From Ornithinicoccus halotolerans (lineage in GTDB: Bacteria > Actinomycetota > Actinomycetes > Actinomycetales > Dermatophilaceae): a stretch of 39,301 nucleotides of DNA. Below are positions 23,416 through 31,602 of the stretch, piece after piece. The notes beneath the pieces were generated by a model. That model had not been told where the DNA came from. It did not search any database and saw nothing but the letters and a program-made list of their open reading frames with translations. The number at the start of each line of letters is the position of its first letter. The first letter of the stretch is position 1. The translations under genes were made by a program, and so were the position numbers. The stretch spans positions 1 through 39,301 of the forward strand of contig NZ_WIQI01000019.1 of NCBI RefSeq assembly GCF_009602535.1, in the 5' to 3' direction.

Positions 23416-24396
23416 ATGAAGGCGATCACGCTTCCCGAGCACGGCGGGCCCGAGGCCCTCACCCTGGCCGACGTCGAGTCGCCCGCGCCCGGACCGGGCG
23501 AGCTGCTGATCGACGTCCTCACCGCGGGAGTCAACCGCGCCGACGTCGTGCAGCGGATGGGCCACTACCCGCCGCCCGAAGGGGAGTCCGAGCTGCCCGG
23601 GCTGGAGGTCAGCGGAGTGGTCGCCGGCCTCGGCGAGGACGTCGAGGGCTGGCAGGTCGGTGACGAGGTGTGCGCGCTGCTGGCCGGTGGCGGCTACGCC
23701 GAGCAGGTGGTCGCGCCGGCGGGTCAGGTGCTGCCGGTGCCCGGCGCGGTGGACCTGCGCGACGCCGCCGCGCTGCCCGAGGTGGTGTGCACGGTGTGGA
23801 GCAACGTGTTCCTCACCGCCAACCTGCAGCCGGACGAGACGTTGCTGGTGCACGGCGGCGCCAGCGGTATCGGCACCATGGCCGTGCAGCTGGCCCGGGA
23901 GGTCGGCGCCCACGTGGCCGTCACCGCGAGCACGCCCGAGAAGCTGCGGGCCTGTGAGGAGCTGGGCGCGGGGACCCTCATCAACTACCGTGAGCAGGAC
24001 TTCGTCGAGGAGATCCGCGGTGCGACCGGCGGGCGCGGCGCCGACGTCATCCTCGACGTGGTGGGCGCGAAGTACCTGGACCGGAACGTGCGCGCCCTGG
24101 CCACCAACGGCCGGCTGGTCGTGATCGGGCTGCAGGGCGGCCGCACCGGGGAGCTGGACCTGGGCCGGCTGCTGGCGAAGCGCGGCGCGGTCATCGCCAC
24201 CTCGCTGCGGGCCCGCCCCCGCGCGGAGAAGGCGACCATCGTGGCCGCCGTGCGCGAGCACGTCTGGCCGCTGCTGGCCGAGGGGCGGGTGGGTCCGGTC
24301 GTGCACAGCCGGTTCCCGCTGGCCGAGGTCGCCGAGGCGCACCGGCTGATGGAGGCCGGCGGCCACGTCGGCAAGATCCTGCTCGACGTCCGGTGA
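23416..24396 (+). CDS. NAD(P)H quinone oxidoreductase, zinc-independent MDR (PIG3-like)
   Basis: 326-aa medium-chain reductase. Seen: MKAITLPEHGGPEALTLADV, the GVNRADVVQRMGHYPPPEG substrate loop typical of PIG3/TIGR02824 quinone reductases, the G-LEVSGVV strand, the NAD(P)H-binding VHGGASGIGTMAVQLA (about 144-159), and GRGADVILDVVG. No zinc-binding cysteine set is present. It reduces quinones with NADPH. ATG 23416 is used; an in-frame GTG at 23407 is possible. It lies just after the IclR gene and before Bpa. Confidence 0.88.
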   Translation: MKAITLPEHGGPEALTLADVESPAPGPGELLIDVLTAGVNRADVVQRMGHYPPPEGESELPGLEVSGVVAGLGEDVEGWQVGDEVCALLAGGGYAEQVVAPAGQVLPVPGAVDLRDAAALPEVVCTVWSNVFLTANLQPDETLLVHGGASGIGTMAVQLAREVGAHVAVTASTPEKLRACEELGAGTLINYREQDFVEEIRGATGGRGADVILDVVGAKYLDRNVRALATNGRLVVIGLQGGRTGELDLGRLLAKRGAVIATSLRARPRAEKATIVAAVREHVWPLLAEGRVGPVVHSRFPLAEVAEAHRLMEAGGHVGKILLDVR

Positions 24397-24452
24397 CCGG
24401 TGCTGCCACCCACGACCGGCGTCGTCCCCGTGCCCGGACCGCGCGAGCGAGG

Positions 24453-24458
24453 CAGGAT
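24453..24458 (+). promoter_or_regulatory. Putative -10 element, leaderless
   Basis: CAGGAT lies six bases before ATG 24465 of the Bpa gene. Confidence 0.3.
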
Positions 24459-24464
24459 GGGACC

Positions 24465-25067
24465 ATGACGGAGCCACAGCAGCAGCCAGCGGAGCAGGAC
24501 TCCCAGCAGCAGCGCGGTCAGTCGCCGGAGGGCGAGCGCGTCGTCGTGCTGACCGAGGGCGGCATGGGGGTGGCCCGCAAGCCCGGTGAGGACGGGGACG
24601 AGGAGCAGCGCCGGCCCACCGACCTGGTGGAGGAGCCGGCCAAGGTGATGCGACTGGGCTCCATGATCAAGCAGCTGCTGGAGGAGGTCCGCAACGCGCC
24701 GCTGGACGAGGCCGGCCGGCAGCGGCTGGCCGAGATCCACCGGCGCTCGCTGACCGAGCTCGAGCGCGGCCTGTCGGAGGAGCTGGTCGAGGAGCTGGAC
24801 CGGATCACGCTGCCGTTCACCGAGGACGCACCCACCGAGGCCGAGCTCCGGATCGCCCAGGCCCAGCTGGTCGGCTGGCTGGAGGGACTCTTCCACGGGA
24901 TCCAGACCGCGATCGTCGCCCAGCAGATGGCCGCCCAGGCTCAGCTGCAGCAGATGCGCCGGGCGTTGCCGGTCGGCCACCCCCAGGCCCAGGGCGGGCA
25001 GGGCATGCCGCAGCAGCCCTCGATGCCCGGACCGGACGACAGCAGGGGCACCGGCCAGTACCTCTGA
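24465..25067 (+). CDS. bpa: Bacterial proteasome activator (Bpa/PafE)
   Basis: 200-aa protein (DUF2587) that forms a ring opening the 20S proteasome gate independently of ATP. The helical core (about residues 65-150) has DLVEEPAKVMRLGSMIKQLLEEVR, LDEAGRQRLAEIH and QAQLVGWLEGLFHGIQTAI. The last four residues are GQYL, matching the C-terminal hydrophobic-Tyr-X motif (GQYL in the mycobacterial protein) that docks into the proteasome alpha ring. The flexible Gln-rich ends are normal for the family. Its presence implies a Pup-proteasome elsewhere in this genome. Confidence 0.95.
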   Translation: MTEPQQQPAEQDSQQQRGQSPEGERVVVLTEGGMGVARKPGEDGDEEQRRPTDLVEEPAKVMRLGSMIKQLLEEVRNAPLDEAGRQRLAEIHRRSLTELERGLSEELVEELDRITLPFTEDAPTEAELRIAQAQLVGWLEGLFHGIQTAIVAQQMAAQAQLQQMRRALPVGHPQAQGGQGMPQQPSMPGPDDSRGTGQYL

Positions 25068-25106
25068 CCGACCCGCGCTGGCTGCGCTGGCCGCCGCCTT
25101 CGGCTC

Positions 25107-26477
25107 TCAGCCGGTGGCCAGGTCCACCCCGTGGCTGAACATCCGGTCGGGGTCGACGGCCCGCTTGACCGCGGTCAACCGCTCCCAGGCCGCCGGCTCG
25201 AACGCTGCCCGGGAGGCCGCAACCCGGCCGGGTCCCTCGATGAAGTTGAGGTAGGGCCGGCTGGTCTGCCCCTCCAGCCGCTGCCAGAGCCCGCCGAACC
25301 GGGCCTCCGCCTCGGGCACCGCCTCCGGGCCGGTCACCAGGGCGACCGTCTCCAGCAGCCAGTCGTCGCCGCGGGCGATCGCCCCAGCCGGTCCCGCCGC
25401 GACCGGCGTGGCCAGCGCCCCGCCGCCGTGGCGCAGCTCGGCGAACAGCACCGGCCCGGGGGCGGCCGTGGCCGCCAGCATCCCCTCGAGCACCTCCTCG
25501 TCCAGCCCGCCCAGCCAGGACCCGGTGGTGAGCGCCGGCAACGGGTCGACCGGGTCCTGGGAGATCTCGGCGACCTGCGCGAACGGCATCGGCCCGAACA
25601 TGTCCAGCGCCGGCTGCCGCCACCGCCGCCACTCGTCGACCAGGGCGGCACCGTCGGCCAGGTCGCCGGAGTAGCACCCGCGCACGATCGCGAACGAGCG
25701 GCCGCGCACCGGCTCGGGCACCAGGTCCAGCGGCGGGAAGTTCATGACCGTGAAGGCCGACGTCATCTCCGGCGGCAGGCCTTCCGACCACGCCCGGTAG
25801 CGGCCGAAGACCTCCCGCACCTGCTCCACCGGGTAGAGCAGGTTGCCCCCGTAGACGTCGGTGACGGGCACCAGGTCCACGGTCATCTCGACGACGACCC
25901 CCAGGCTGCCCGCACCGCCGCCGCGCAGCGCCCAGAACAGCTCGGGCTCCCGGTCCGGTCCGGCCTCCACCACCGTGCCGTCCGCCAGCACCACCGTGAC
26001 CGAGCGCACCCGGTCGGCGGCGAAGCCCTCGCGGCGCCCCAGCCAGCCGAACCCGCCGCCCAGGGTGTACCCGACCGCCCCCACGTGCGGCGTCGACCCG
26101 AGCAGCGGCGCGAGCCCGTGGCGCTGGGCCTCAGCGAGCACCGGCGCCCAGGTCAGTCCCGCGCCGAGCGTGGCGGTGCGCGCCACCGGGTCCACGGTGA
26201 GCCCCGCCAGCCCCTGGGTGACCAGCAGCGTGGACCCGGGCCCGGCGGTGAGCCCGACTCCGTGACCGGTGGCCTGCACCGCGACGGTGCGCCCCTCACG
26301 TCGGGCCCGCCGCACCGCTGCCACCACGTCCTCGATGCTGGTGGCCAGCACTACCTCGTCCGGCTCGTGGCGGTAGTGCCGGTTCCAGGCCAGGCAGGCC
26401 TCGGCGTAACCCGGCTCACCCGGGCGCAGCCCGAGCGGTCCGGCCGGCGCCACCGGCGCGATGAGTTCCTCGGTCAT
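25107..26477 (-). CDS. FAD-binding oxidoreductase (berberine-bridge-enzyme-like)
   Basis: 456-aa flavoenzyme of the VAO/BBE superfamily, normally oxidising alcohols, sugars or phenolic compounds with O2. The FAD domain has EVVLATSIEDVVAAVRRAR, VQATGHGVGLTAGPGSTLLV with the histidine that binds FAD covalently, GSTPHVGAVGYTLGGGFGWLGRREG, and the C-terminal BBE segment RPYLNFIEG...PDRMFSHGV. The second, cysteinyl FAD link of plant-type members is absent (Ser/Thr-Pro-His in that place), so one covalent link is expected. It lacks a signal peptide and should be cytosolic. ATG 26477 has GGGAG before it. It is divergent from a GAF/LuxR regulator that probably controls it. Confidence 0.85.
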   Translation of the reverse strand: MTEELIAPVAPAGPLGLRPGEPGYAEACLAWNRHYRHEPDEVVLATSIEDVVAAVRRARREGRTVAVQATGHGVGLTAGPGSTLLVTQGLAGLTVDPVARTATLGAGLTWAPVLAEAQRHGLAPLLGSTPHVGAVGYTLGGGFGWLGRREGFAADRVRSVTVVLADGTVVEAGPDREPELFWALRGGGAGSLGVVVEMTVDLVPVTDVYGGNLLYPVEQVREVFGRYRAWSEGLPPEMTSAFTVMNFPPLDLVPEPVRGRSFAIVRGCYSGDLADGAALVDEWRRWRQPALDMFGPMPFAQVAEISQDPVDPLPALTTGSWLGGLDEEVLEGMLAATAAPGPVLFAELRHGGGALATPVAAGPAGAIARGDDWLLETVALVTGPEAVPEAEARFGGLWQRLEGQTSRPYLNFIEGPGRVAASRAAFEPAAWERLTAVKRAVDPDRMFSHGVDLATG

Positions 26478-26497
26478 GGCTGTCTCCCTCTCCCTGC

Positions 26498-26515
26498 CGG
26501 GCACGGCGGTGCCCG
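26498..26515. promoter_or_regulatory. Inverted repeat in the leader of the FAD oxidase gene
   Basis: CGGGCAC and GTGCCCG are perfect 7-base arms around GGCG, just upstream of the FAD oxidase ribosome binding site. It could be a leader hairpin or a second operator. Confidence 0.35.
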
Positions 26516-26551
26516 CGCGCCTCCACGCTCGCCGGAGCACCCCGCGCCGGC

Positions 26552-26571
26552 AATCCCCCGATGTGGGGATT
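26552..26571. promoter_or_regulatory. Operator-like palindrome between the FAD oxidase and GAF/LuxR genes
   Basis: AATCCCC and GGGGATT are perfect 7-base arms around CGATGT. It is 30 bases before the LuxR ATG (26601) and 75 bases from the divergent oxidase start (26477), and is AT-richer than its surroundings. Confidence 0.5.
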
Positions 26572-26600
26572 CGCGCGGCCGCCGACCCTGGTGATCAAGG

Positions 26601-27833
26601 ATGCTTAGCACTACTCTGGCCGCCGTGACCGTGACTCACGCACCCGGGCGGTCGCGTGACGACCGCGCCTCGGCTGCCGGCCTGCGCCGCAGTGACACCG
26701 TCGCGGGCGTGCTGCACGCCACGCTGGAGCACCTGCACCGGTTGGTGCGCTTCGACGCCGCCTACATCAGCGGGACGGACCCGGAGACCACGCTCTACTC
26801 CCGGGCCGTCATCACCGAAGGGGTACCCGGGAGCAGCTGCGCACCAATCGTGCACAACGAGTTCCACGAGCACGACGTCAACAAGGTCGCCGCGCTGCAC
26901 CGGGCCGGTCCGCGCGGCCACGTGACGACGCTGCACCGGGCCACCGGGGGCCGCCCGGACCGGAGTCCCCGCGCCCGCACCGTGAACCGCGAGCTGGGCC
27001 TCGGTCCCGAGCTGCGCGCGACGTTCTCCACCGCACGGCACTGCTGGGGCGCGATGACGCTGCTGCGCGCGGAGGGCGATGGCGACTTCACCGACGCCGA
27101 GCTGTCCCTGGTGGCGGGCAGCAGCCGGCTGGTGACGACGCGGCTGCGCGAGGTCACGCTGCGCGAGCTGGCGCGTCCCGCCGGTCCGGACCAGCCCTGT
27201 GGCGTCGTGACGCTGGACGAGCAGGGGCGCGTCGTCGCCATGACCGACCGCGCCGCGGAGCTGGTGGACGGCCTGTCGATGCTCCCGGTGGCGGATATTC
27301 TGCTGCCCGCCGCCGTGCCGCGGGGGGCCCCCGGCGAGCTCCACGTGGTGGCCAGCCTGGCCCAGGCCCAGGCCCAGGCCCAGGCTCGGGCCGGTCGTCC
27401 GGGGGACGGCGTCGTCGACCTGCCGGAGGCGGTCGTGCGCATCCCCTCCCCGACGCACGGCTGGCTCACCCTCCGCGCCGAGTGCGCCCGTGACGCCGGC
27501 GGGACGGTCGTGGCGACCCACGTGGTGCTGGAGCAGTCGCGGCCGGCCGACGTGCTGGCGATGGTCGTGGCCTGCTACGACTTGTCCCCCCGCGAGGAGG
27601 AGGTGCTGGTGGAGGTGGTGGCGGGTCGCGGCACCGACGAGATCGCCGCCCGGCTGGTCATCTCACCCCACACCGTCCGCGACCACGTCAAGGCACTGTT
27701 CGAGAAGACCGGCACCCGGTCCCGCGGCGAGCTGGCCAGCCACCTGTTCGCGGTGCACTACAAGCCGACGCTGCAGCTGGACCATAGGCCGCCCCGCTCG
27801 GCCGCGTCAGGGGTGTCCGCCGTCGGCCGGTAG
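26601..27833 (+). CDS. GAF-domain LuxR-type transcriptional regulator
   Basis: 410-aa regulator. The N-terminal GAF-like sensor (about residues 25-180) reads DTVAGVLHATLEHLHRLVRFDAAYIS; a central domain and an Ala-Gln tandem repeat (AQAQAQAQ, near 253-260) follow. The LuxR helix-turn-helix (YDLSPREEEVLVEVVAGRGTDEI...TVRDHVKALFEKTG) occupies about 326-390. The likely target is the divergent FAD oxidase, through the palindrome at 26552-26571. Start: ATG 26601, with a GTG at 26625 as alternative. The 3' end overlaps the convergent Nudix gene by 27 bases. Confidence 0.85.
   Translation: MLSTTLAAVTVTHAPGRSRDDRASAAGLRRSDTVAGVLHATLEHLHRLVRFDAAYISGTDPETTLYSRAVITEGVPGSSCAPIVHNEFHEHDVNKVAALHRAGPRGHVTTLHRATGGRPDRSPRARTVNRELGLGPELRATFSTARHCWGAMTLLRAEGDGDFTDAELSLVAGSSRLVTTRLREVTLRELARPAGPDQPCGVVTLDEQGRVVAMTDRAAELVDGLSMLPVADILLPAAVPRGAPGELHVVASLAQAQAQAQARAGRPGDGVVDLPEAVVRIPSPTHGWLTLRAECARDAGGTVVATHVVLEQSRPADVLAMVVACYDLSPREEEVLVEVVAGRGTDEIAARLVISPHTVRDHVKALFEKTGTRSRGELASHLFAVHYKPTLQLDHRPPRSAASGVSAVGR
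27359..27382. repeat. Hexanucleotide tandem repeat in the GAF/LuxR gene
   Basis: Four perfect copies of GGCCCA (27359-27382), followed by a partial copy GGCTC. They encode an Ala-Gln linker; a slippage gain or loss would stay in frame. Confidence 0.85.
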
Positions 27834-28334
27834 CACCGCGCCGGCCCGGGGCTGGTGCCCTTCGATCACGCACACCCGCAGGATGCGCCGGGTCGTGGCG
27901 TCCACCTCGCCCTTGTCGATCTCGGAGGGATGCCGCCAGGCGGCGGTCCGCGCCTCGCTGTCCAGGCGGACCTCCGGCCGCTCCCGGAGCCGCACCTGGT
28001 ACACCACGTCGACCGCATGCCCGTCGGGATGGACCGCCACCATGACCGGGTCCCCGGCGTCGACGCGCAGACCGGTCTCCTCGGCGACCTCCCGCGCCAC
28101 GGCGGCCTCCGGGGTCTCACCTCGGTCGAGCAGGCCGCCGGGCAACGACAGCCCCGGGCGGTGCGGCTGGCCGAGCAGCAGCACGTGCTCGTCATGGACG
28201 AGCACGCACACCGCGCCCAGCGTGTAGTTCGGGGTGGCGCCGGCGACCAGGCCCCGCTTCATCGGGCCCGGGAGCCCCCGGAACACCCGCAACGCCACGT
28301 CGTGCAGCCAGCGCCGCCGCCCGGTGCCCGCCAC
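27807..28334 (-). CDS. NUDIX hydrolase
   Basis: 175-aa hydrolase of nucleoside-diphosphate-linked compounds. The Nudix box is complete: GGLLDRGETPEAAVAREV followed by A-E-E-T-G (residues 66-88), matching G-x5-E-x7-R-E-U-x-E-E-x-G-U. An N-terminal basic helix precedes the domain. It follows a lipoprotein gene with a single-base gap, implying cotranscription; the two have no obvious functional link. The 3' end overlaps the GAF/LuxR gene. Confidence 0.88.
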   Translation of the reverse strand: MAGTGRRRWLHDVALRVFRGLPGPMKRGLVAGATPNYTLGAVCVLVHDEHVLLLGQPHRPGLSLPGGLLDRGETPEAAVAREVAEETGLRVDAGDPVMVAVHPDGHAVDVVYQVRLRERPEVRLDSEARTAAWRHPSEIDKGEVDATTRRILRVCVIEGHQPRAGAVLPADGGHP

Positions 28335-28335
28335 G

Positions 28336-29238
28336 TCAGGGCCGCTGCAGACCGTGCAGCACGGCGACGGTGTCCGGGTGCCCGTAGTAGTCCTTGACCA
28401 GCACGTTGAGCTCGGGCAGGTGCCACAGCTGCGGGGTCAGCGTCTGCCCGCTCTGCTCGCAGCTCACCCGCCAGGTCTCGTAGCGCGCCACGTGCGGCCC
28501 CACCGTCGTGGTCTGGCTGGTCAGCGGCAACCCGTCGTTGGCGGTGACGGCCGGGTCGACGGCGCCGCCGGCGCCGTCCTCACCGCTAGCGGCCTCGCCA
28601 GCGGCCTCGCCGGCGCCACCCTCCTCGCCCTCGGCGCCCTCGGCGTCCTCGTCGCGCTGGCCACCGGCCTCCTCCCCGAACGGGCAGGCGGGCTCGTCCT
28701 GGCCGGCCCACCAGGCGCCGGCCTGGTTGGGCTGGTAGCGGCTCCCGCTGGCCCCCGGCAGCCAGTCGCCGCCGATCGCGACGACCACCCCGCCGCAGCC
28801 GTCGACGGGTGCCAGGTCGCCCGGAGGCACCAGGCACCACTGGTGCGGCGGGATCTCACCGGGCTGGGGGTCGGCCGCCTGGGCCTCACCCATGTCCTCG
28901 ACCTCCCAGTCGGCGGGGATCTCGAACTCCAGCCGGGTGAGCACGGTGCGCTCCGTGCCCGGTGTCTCGGTCGCCGCGTCGCCGCCCGGAGCGCCGGGCC
29001 CTGCGGTCTCCTCGCCGTCGTCCCTGCCGCTGCCCTCGTCGGGCCCCGGCAGGGTGGTCGGCACCGGGTCGGGCAGCTCGGTGGCGTCTCCGGTCGGCTC
29101 CACGGTCGCCGTGCCCTCGTCGTCGGCTGCCCCCGGCGGGCCGTCCGGCTCCCCCTCGTCAGCTGAGCACGCTACCAGCAGCATGGCGACGGCGCAGGTC
29201 ACCGCCACCCTCCGCGCGCCGCGACCCGTACTGCCCAT
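28336..29238 (-). CDS. Lipoprotein of unknown function with acidic low-complexity insert
   Basis: 300-aa exported lipoprotein. The N-terminus MGSTGRGARRVAVTCAVAM leads into a lipobox L-L-V-A-C, so Cys24 would be lipid-modified and the protein anchored outside the membrane. Asp/Glu/Pro/Gly-rich linker sequence follows (about 25-95), then a globular part with four cysteines (HQWCLVPP, VDGCGG, EPACPFG, RVSCEQSG) that could form disulfides. An acidic repeat-like insertion near 190-235 consists of Glu/Gly/Ala. I do not recognise a family. Start: ATG 29238; ATG 29256 is a close alternative. Confidence 0.75.
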   Translation of the reverse strand: MGSTGRGARRVAVTCAVAMLLVACSADEGEPDGPPGAADDEGTATVEPTGDATELPDPVPTTLPGPDEGSGRDDGEETAGPGAPGGDAATETPGTERTVLTRLEFEIPADWEVEDMGEAQAADPQPGEIPPHQWCLVPPGDLAPVDGCGGVVVAIGGDWLPGASGSRYQPNQAGAWWAGQDEPACPFGEEAGGQRDEDAEGAEGEEGGAGEAAGEAASGEDGAGGAVDPAVTANDGLPLTSQTTTVGPHVARYETWRVSCEQSGQTLTPQLWHLPELNVLVKDYYGHPDTVAVLHGLQRP

Positions 29239-29275
29239 GAGGCCAGCCAACCACATCCCGGCCTGCCGATCGTCC

Positions 29276-29281
29276 TAGGAT
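29276..29281 (+). promoter_or_regulatory. Putative -10 element, near-leaderless
   Basis: TAGGAT lies eight bases before ATG 29290 of the membrane phosphoesterase gene; no Shine-Dalgarno sequence. Confidence 0.4.
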
Positions 29282-29289
29282 CCGTAACG

Positions 29290-30984
29290 ATGTCGGACGT
29301 GGACCAGGCTCCGGACGGGGCCAACCGAGCGGCCCGGCCCGGTGCGCTCTCCGCCTGGTCGGCGCGCTGGTGGACGCCAGGCCGCCGCCCGCTGCGGGGC
29401 GTGCTGGCCGCGGCGCTGCTGGCGGTGCTCGGTTACGGGGGTGGGGTCGCGACGACCAGCCTGTGGCCCATCCACGTCGAGACCGACCACTTCTCCGCGG
29501 CGGTGCGGGTGTCGCCGTCGTTCTTCAAGGCCTCGACGGTGCACAACCCGACCGTGTTCGGCGACATCGACCTGCGGTTCGGTGGCCCCGTCCCCGCCCC
29601 GGGCATCGAGAGCCAGGTGCAGGTCAAGGAGGAGATCACCGACGTCTTCACCCGCGGCCGGGTGGACATCGGTGCCCTCTACCCGGACCAGGGGCAGCTG
29701 CGGGAGGCGCTGAGCGACGGCCTGCAGGAGCTGATGTGGAAGTTCGGCGGCGGTGCCCTGGCCACGGTCAGCCTCGTGGTCGTGCTCTGGCACCTCGGCC
29801 GGCCCCGGTGGGCCTGGCACCCGGCGGCGGCGACGATCGTCAGCGCCGCCGTGCTCGCGGCCGCGGTGCCCGGCACCGCCGCGCTGCTCACCTACCGGCA
29901 GGGCAACCTGGTCACCTTCACCACCACCAGCCTGCTGGGCACGGTGCGCAGCAACGCCGGGATGTTCACCGACATCCGCGGCCAGGCCCAGCAGGCCACC
30001 CCCTACGTGCAGAACCTGCTGGCGCTCTCCGACGCGCTGCAGGCCGAGTTCCTCCCAGAGGAGGCCACCGGCCCGACCGCCGCCCGGTTCCTGCTGGTCA
30101 GCGACATCCACGGGATGAACTACTACGCCCTGATGGAGCAGGTCATCCAGGACGAGGGCATCACCGCCGTCATCGACACCGGTGACCTGCTCAACTTCGG
30201 CCGCACCGCCGAGGGCGAGATGTCCGGCATCTTCGCCGACATCGAGGACCTGGGGGTCCCCTACATCTTCGTGCGCGGCAACCACGACGCCGTCAGTCCC
30301 CACGACGAGGCACTGCTGCGGCGGATGTCCGAGATCCCGAACGTCATCCTGCTCGAGCCCACCGCCGGCGAGTACGTCGAGGCCAGCGTCAACGGTGTAC
30401 GCCTCTCCGGCTACAACGACTGGCGGCACTTCGGTGAGGCCAACGAGGACTTCGCCGCGCAGCAGGAGGCCGCGGCGAGCCGCTACCGCACCGCGATCGG
30501 GGACCGGCCGGTCCCGGACGTCGTGATGACCCACCAGCCCTACGCGCTGGATGAGCTCGAGTCCGGTCAGGTCAAGCTCAACGGGCACATGCACAGCACC
30601 CTCCTCGCCGACAATCGGGTGCAGATCGGGACGTTCACCGGCGGTGGCCTGGTCAACCACTTCCAGGCCCCCGGCACCGACGAGGAGGACGAGGAGCTGG
30701 CCGGTGAGCTGGTCGGGCAGCCCTACGCCTTCGACATCCTGGCGTTCGGGGAGGACTGCTCGGTGCAGTCGGTCACCCGCTACACCTACCGCAACCTGGT
30801 CTCCGGCCGGCCCCAGTTCGACAACGTCAGCGTCATCAACGGCTCGACGATCGCCCAGGAGCCGGCCCCGCCGCTGGATCCCGAGCAGGAGGAGCCGCGC
30901 AGCTGCGGCCCGGACGCGGGCGTCAGCACCGAGCAGGTCGGCCAGGTCGACCCGGAGGACTGGGAGGACGAGGACGCAGGCTGA
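29290..30984 (+). CDS. Membrane-anchored metallophosphoesterase
   Basis: 564-aa protein with a cytoplasmic tail and a first membrane segment near residues 36-57. An approximately 90-residue loop and two further hydrophobic segments (about 154-168 and 181-201) precede the phosphoesterase domain (about 265-490). All metal-ligand blocks are visible: D272-I-H274-G, G298-D299, G-N331-H332-D333, MTH415QP and G-H433-M-H435. The acidic Pro/Glu-rich tail (about 515-564) is unstructured. It could hydrolyse phosphodiesters at the membrane; the substrate is unknown. It is divergent from the lipoprotein gene and converges with the ThpR gene. Confidence 0.84.
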   Translation: MSDVDQAPDGANRAARPGALSAWSARWWTPGRRPLRGVLAAALLAVLGYGGGVATTSLWPIHVETDHFSAAVRVSPSFFKASTVHNPTVFGDIDLRFGGPVPAPGIESQVQVKEEITDVFTRGRVDIGALYPDQGQLREALSDGLQELMWKFGGGALATVSLVVVLWHLGRPRWAWHPAAATIVSAAVLAAAVPGTAALLTYRQGNLVTFTTTSLLGTVRSNAGMFTDIRGQAQQATPYVQNLLALSDALQAEFLPEEATGPTAARFLLVSDIHGMNYYALMEQVIQDEGITAVIDTGDLLNFGRTAEGEMSGIFADIEDLGVPYIFVRGNHDAVSPHDEALLRRMSEIPNVILLEPTAGEYVEASVNGVRLSGYNDWRHFGEANEDFAAQQEAAASRYRTAIGDRPVPDVVMTHQPYALDELESGQVKLNGHMHSTLLADNRVQIGTFTGGGLVNHFQAPGTDEEDEELAGELVGQPYAFDILAFGEDCSVQSVTRYTYRNLVSGRPQFDNVSVINGSTIAQEPAPPLDPEQEEPRSCGPDAGVSTEQVGQVDPEDWEDEDAG

Positions 30985-30999
30985 GCCCGGACCACGGCC

Positions 31000-31590
31000 T
31001 CAGGGCGGGCCCGCCCCGCCGAGCGGCAGCCGCGCCCGCACCTCGTACCGCGGCCGGCGCCCCGGGCCCTCACCCAGATGGGACTCCACCAGGACGACCT
31101 CCGACACGGTGAACTCCGGCCCGTCGACCGTGTCCAGTGTCTGCACCCACCGACCGGCCCGTTTGGGGCGACCCGACCGTGCCACCGTCAGGTGCGGCGA
31201 GAACGGCGTGCCCCCGACCACGGCGCCGGCATGGCCGGCCGCGTCGCGCAGCGCCCGGGCCCACCGCCGCAGCTCGGCGGCGGTGTCCTCCGGACCGACG
31301 CCGAGCCAGAGCACGCGCGCCCGGTCCGGCGCCGGGAACGCCCCGGCACCCTGCACCCGCACCGGGAGCGGCTCGCGCCGGGCGGCCCACACCGAGCCGG
31401 CCTCCAGCAGCTGGTCCGCGGCGGTCTCGGTCAGCTCGGGAAGGAACACCAGCGTCACGTGCAGCTGCTCGGGCAGCGTCCACCGCCAGTCGCGGTGGTG
31501 CTGCTGGTCGGAGTCACGCCGCGGCCGGAGGAACTGCTCCACCTCGGCCACGACCTCCTGCGGCGGGACGATCGCGAGGAAGGCGCGCAC
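31000..31590 (-). CDS. thpR: RNA 2',3'-cyclic phosphodiesterase (2'-5' RNA ligase family)
   Basis: 196-aa 2H-phosphoesterase. Both catalytic H-x-T motifs are present: H44-V-T46 in LHVTLVFLPEL and H133-L-T135 in FSPHLTVAR. It opens 2',3'-cyclic phosphate RNA ends; older names call it a 2'-5' RNA ligase. The GTG start at 31590 has no ribosome binding site, but minus-strand GACGAT lies six bases upstream, consistent with a leaderless transcript. The multicopper oxidase stop (31603) lies immediately upstream in the same direction. Confidence 0.88.
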   Translation of the reverse strand: MRAFLAIVPPQEVVAEVEQFLRPRRDSDQQHHRDWRWTLPEQLHVTLVFLPELTETAADQLLEAGSVWAARREPLPVRVQGAGAFPAPDRARVLWLGVGPEDTAAELRRWARALRDAAGHAGAVVGGTPFSPHLTVARSGRPKRAGRWVQTLDTVDGPEFTVSEVVLVESHLGEGPGRRPRYEVRARLPLGGAGPP

Positions 31591-31602
31591 CCGGCCATCG
31601 TC

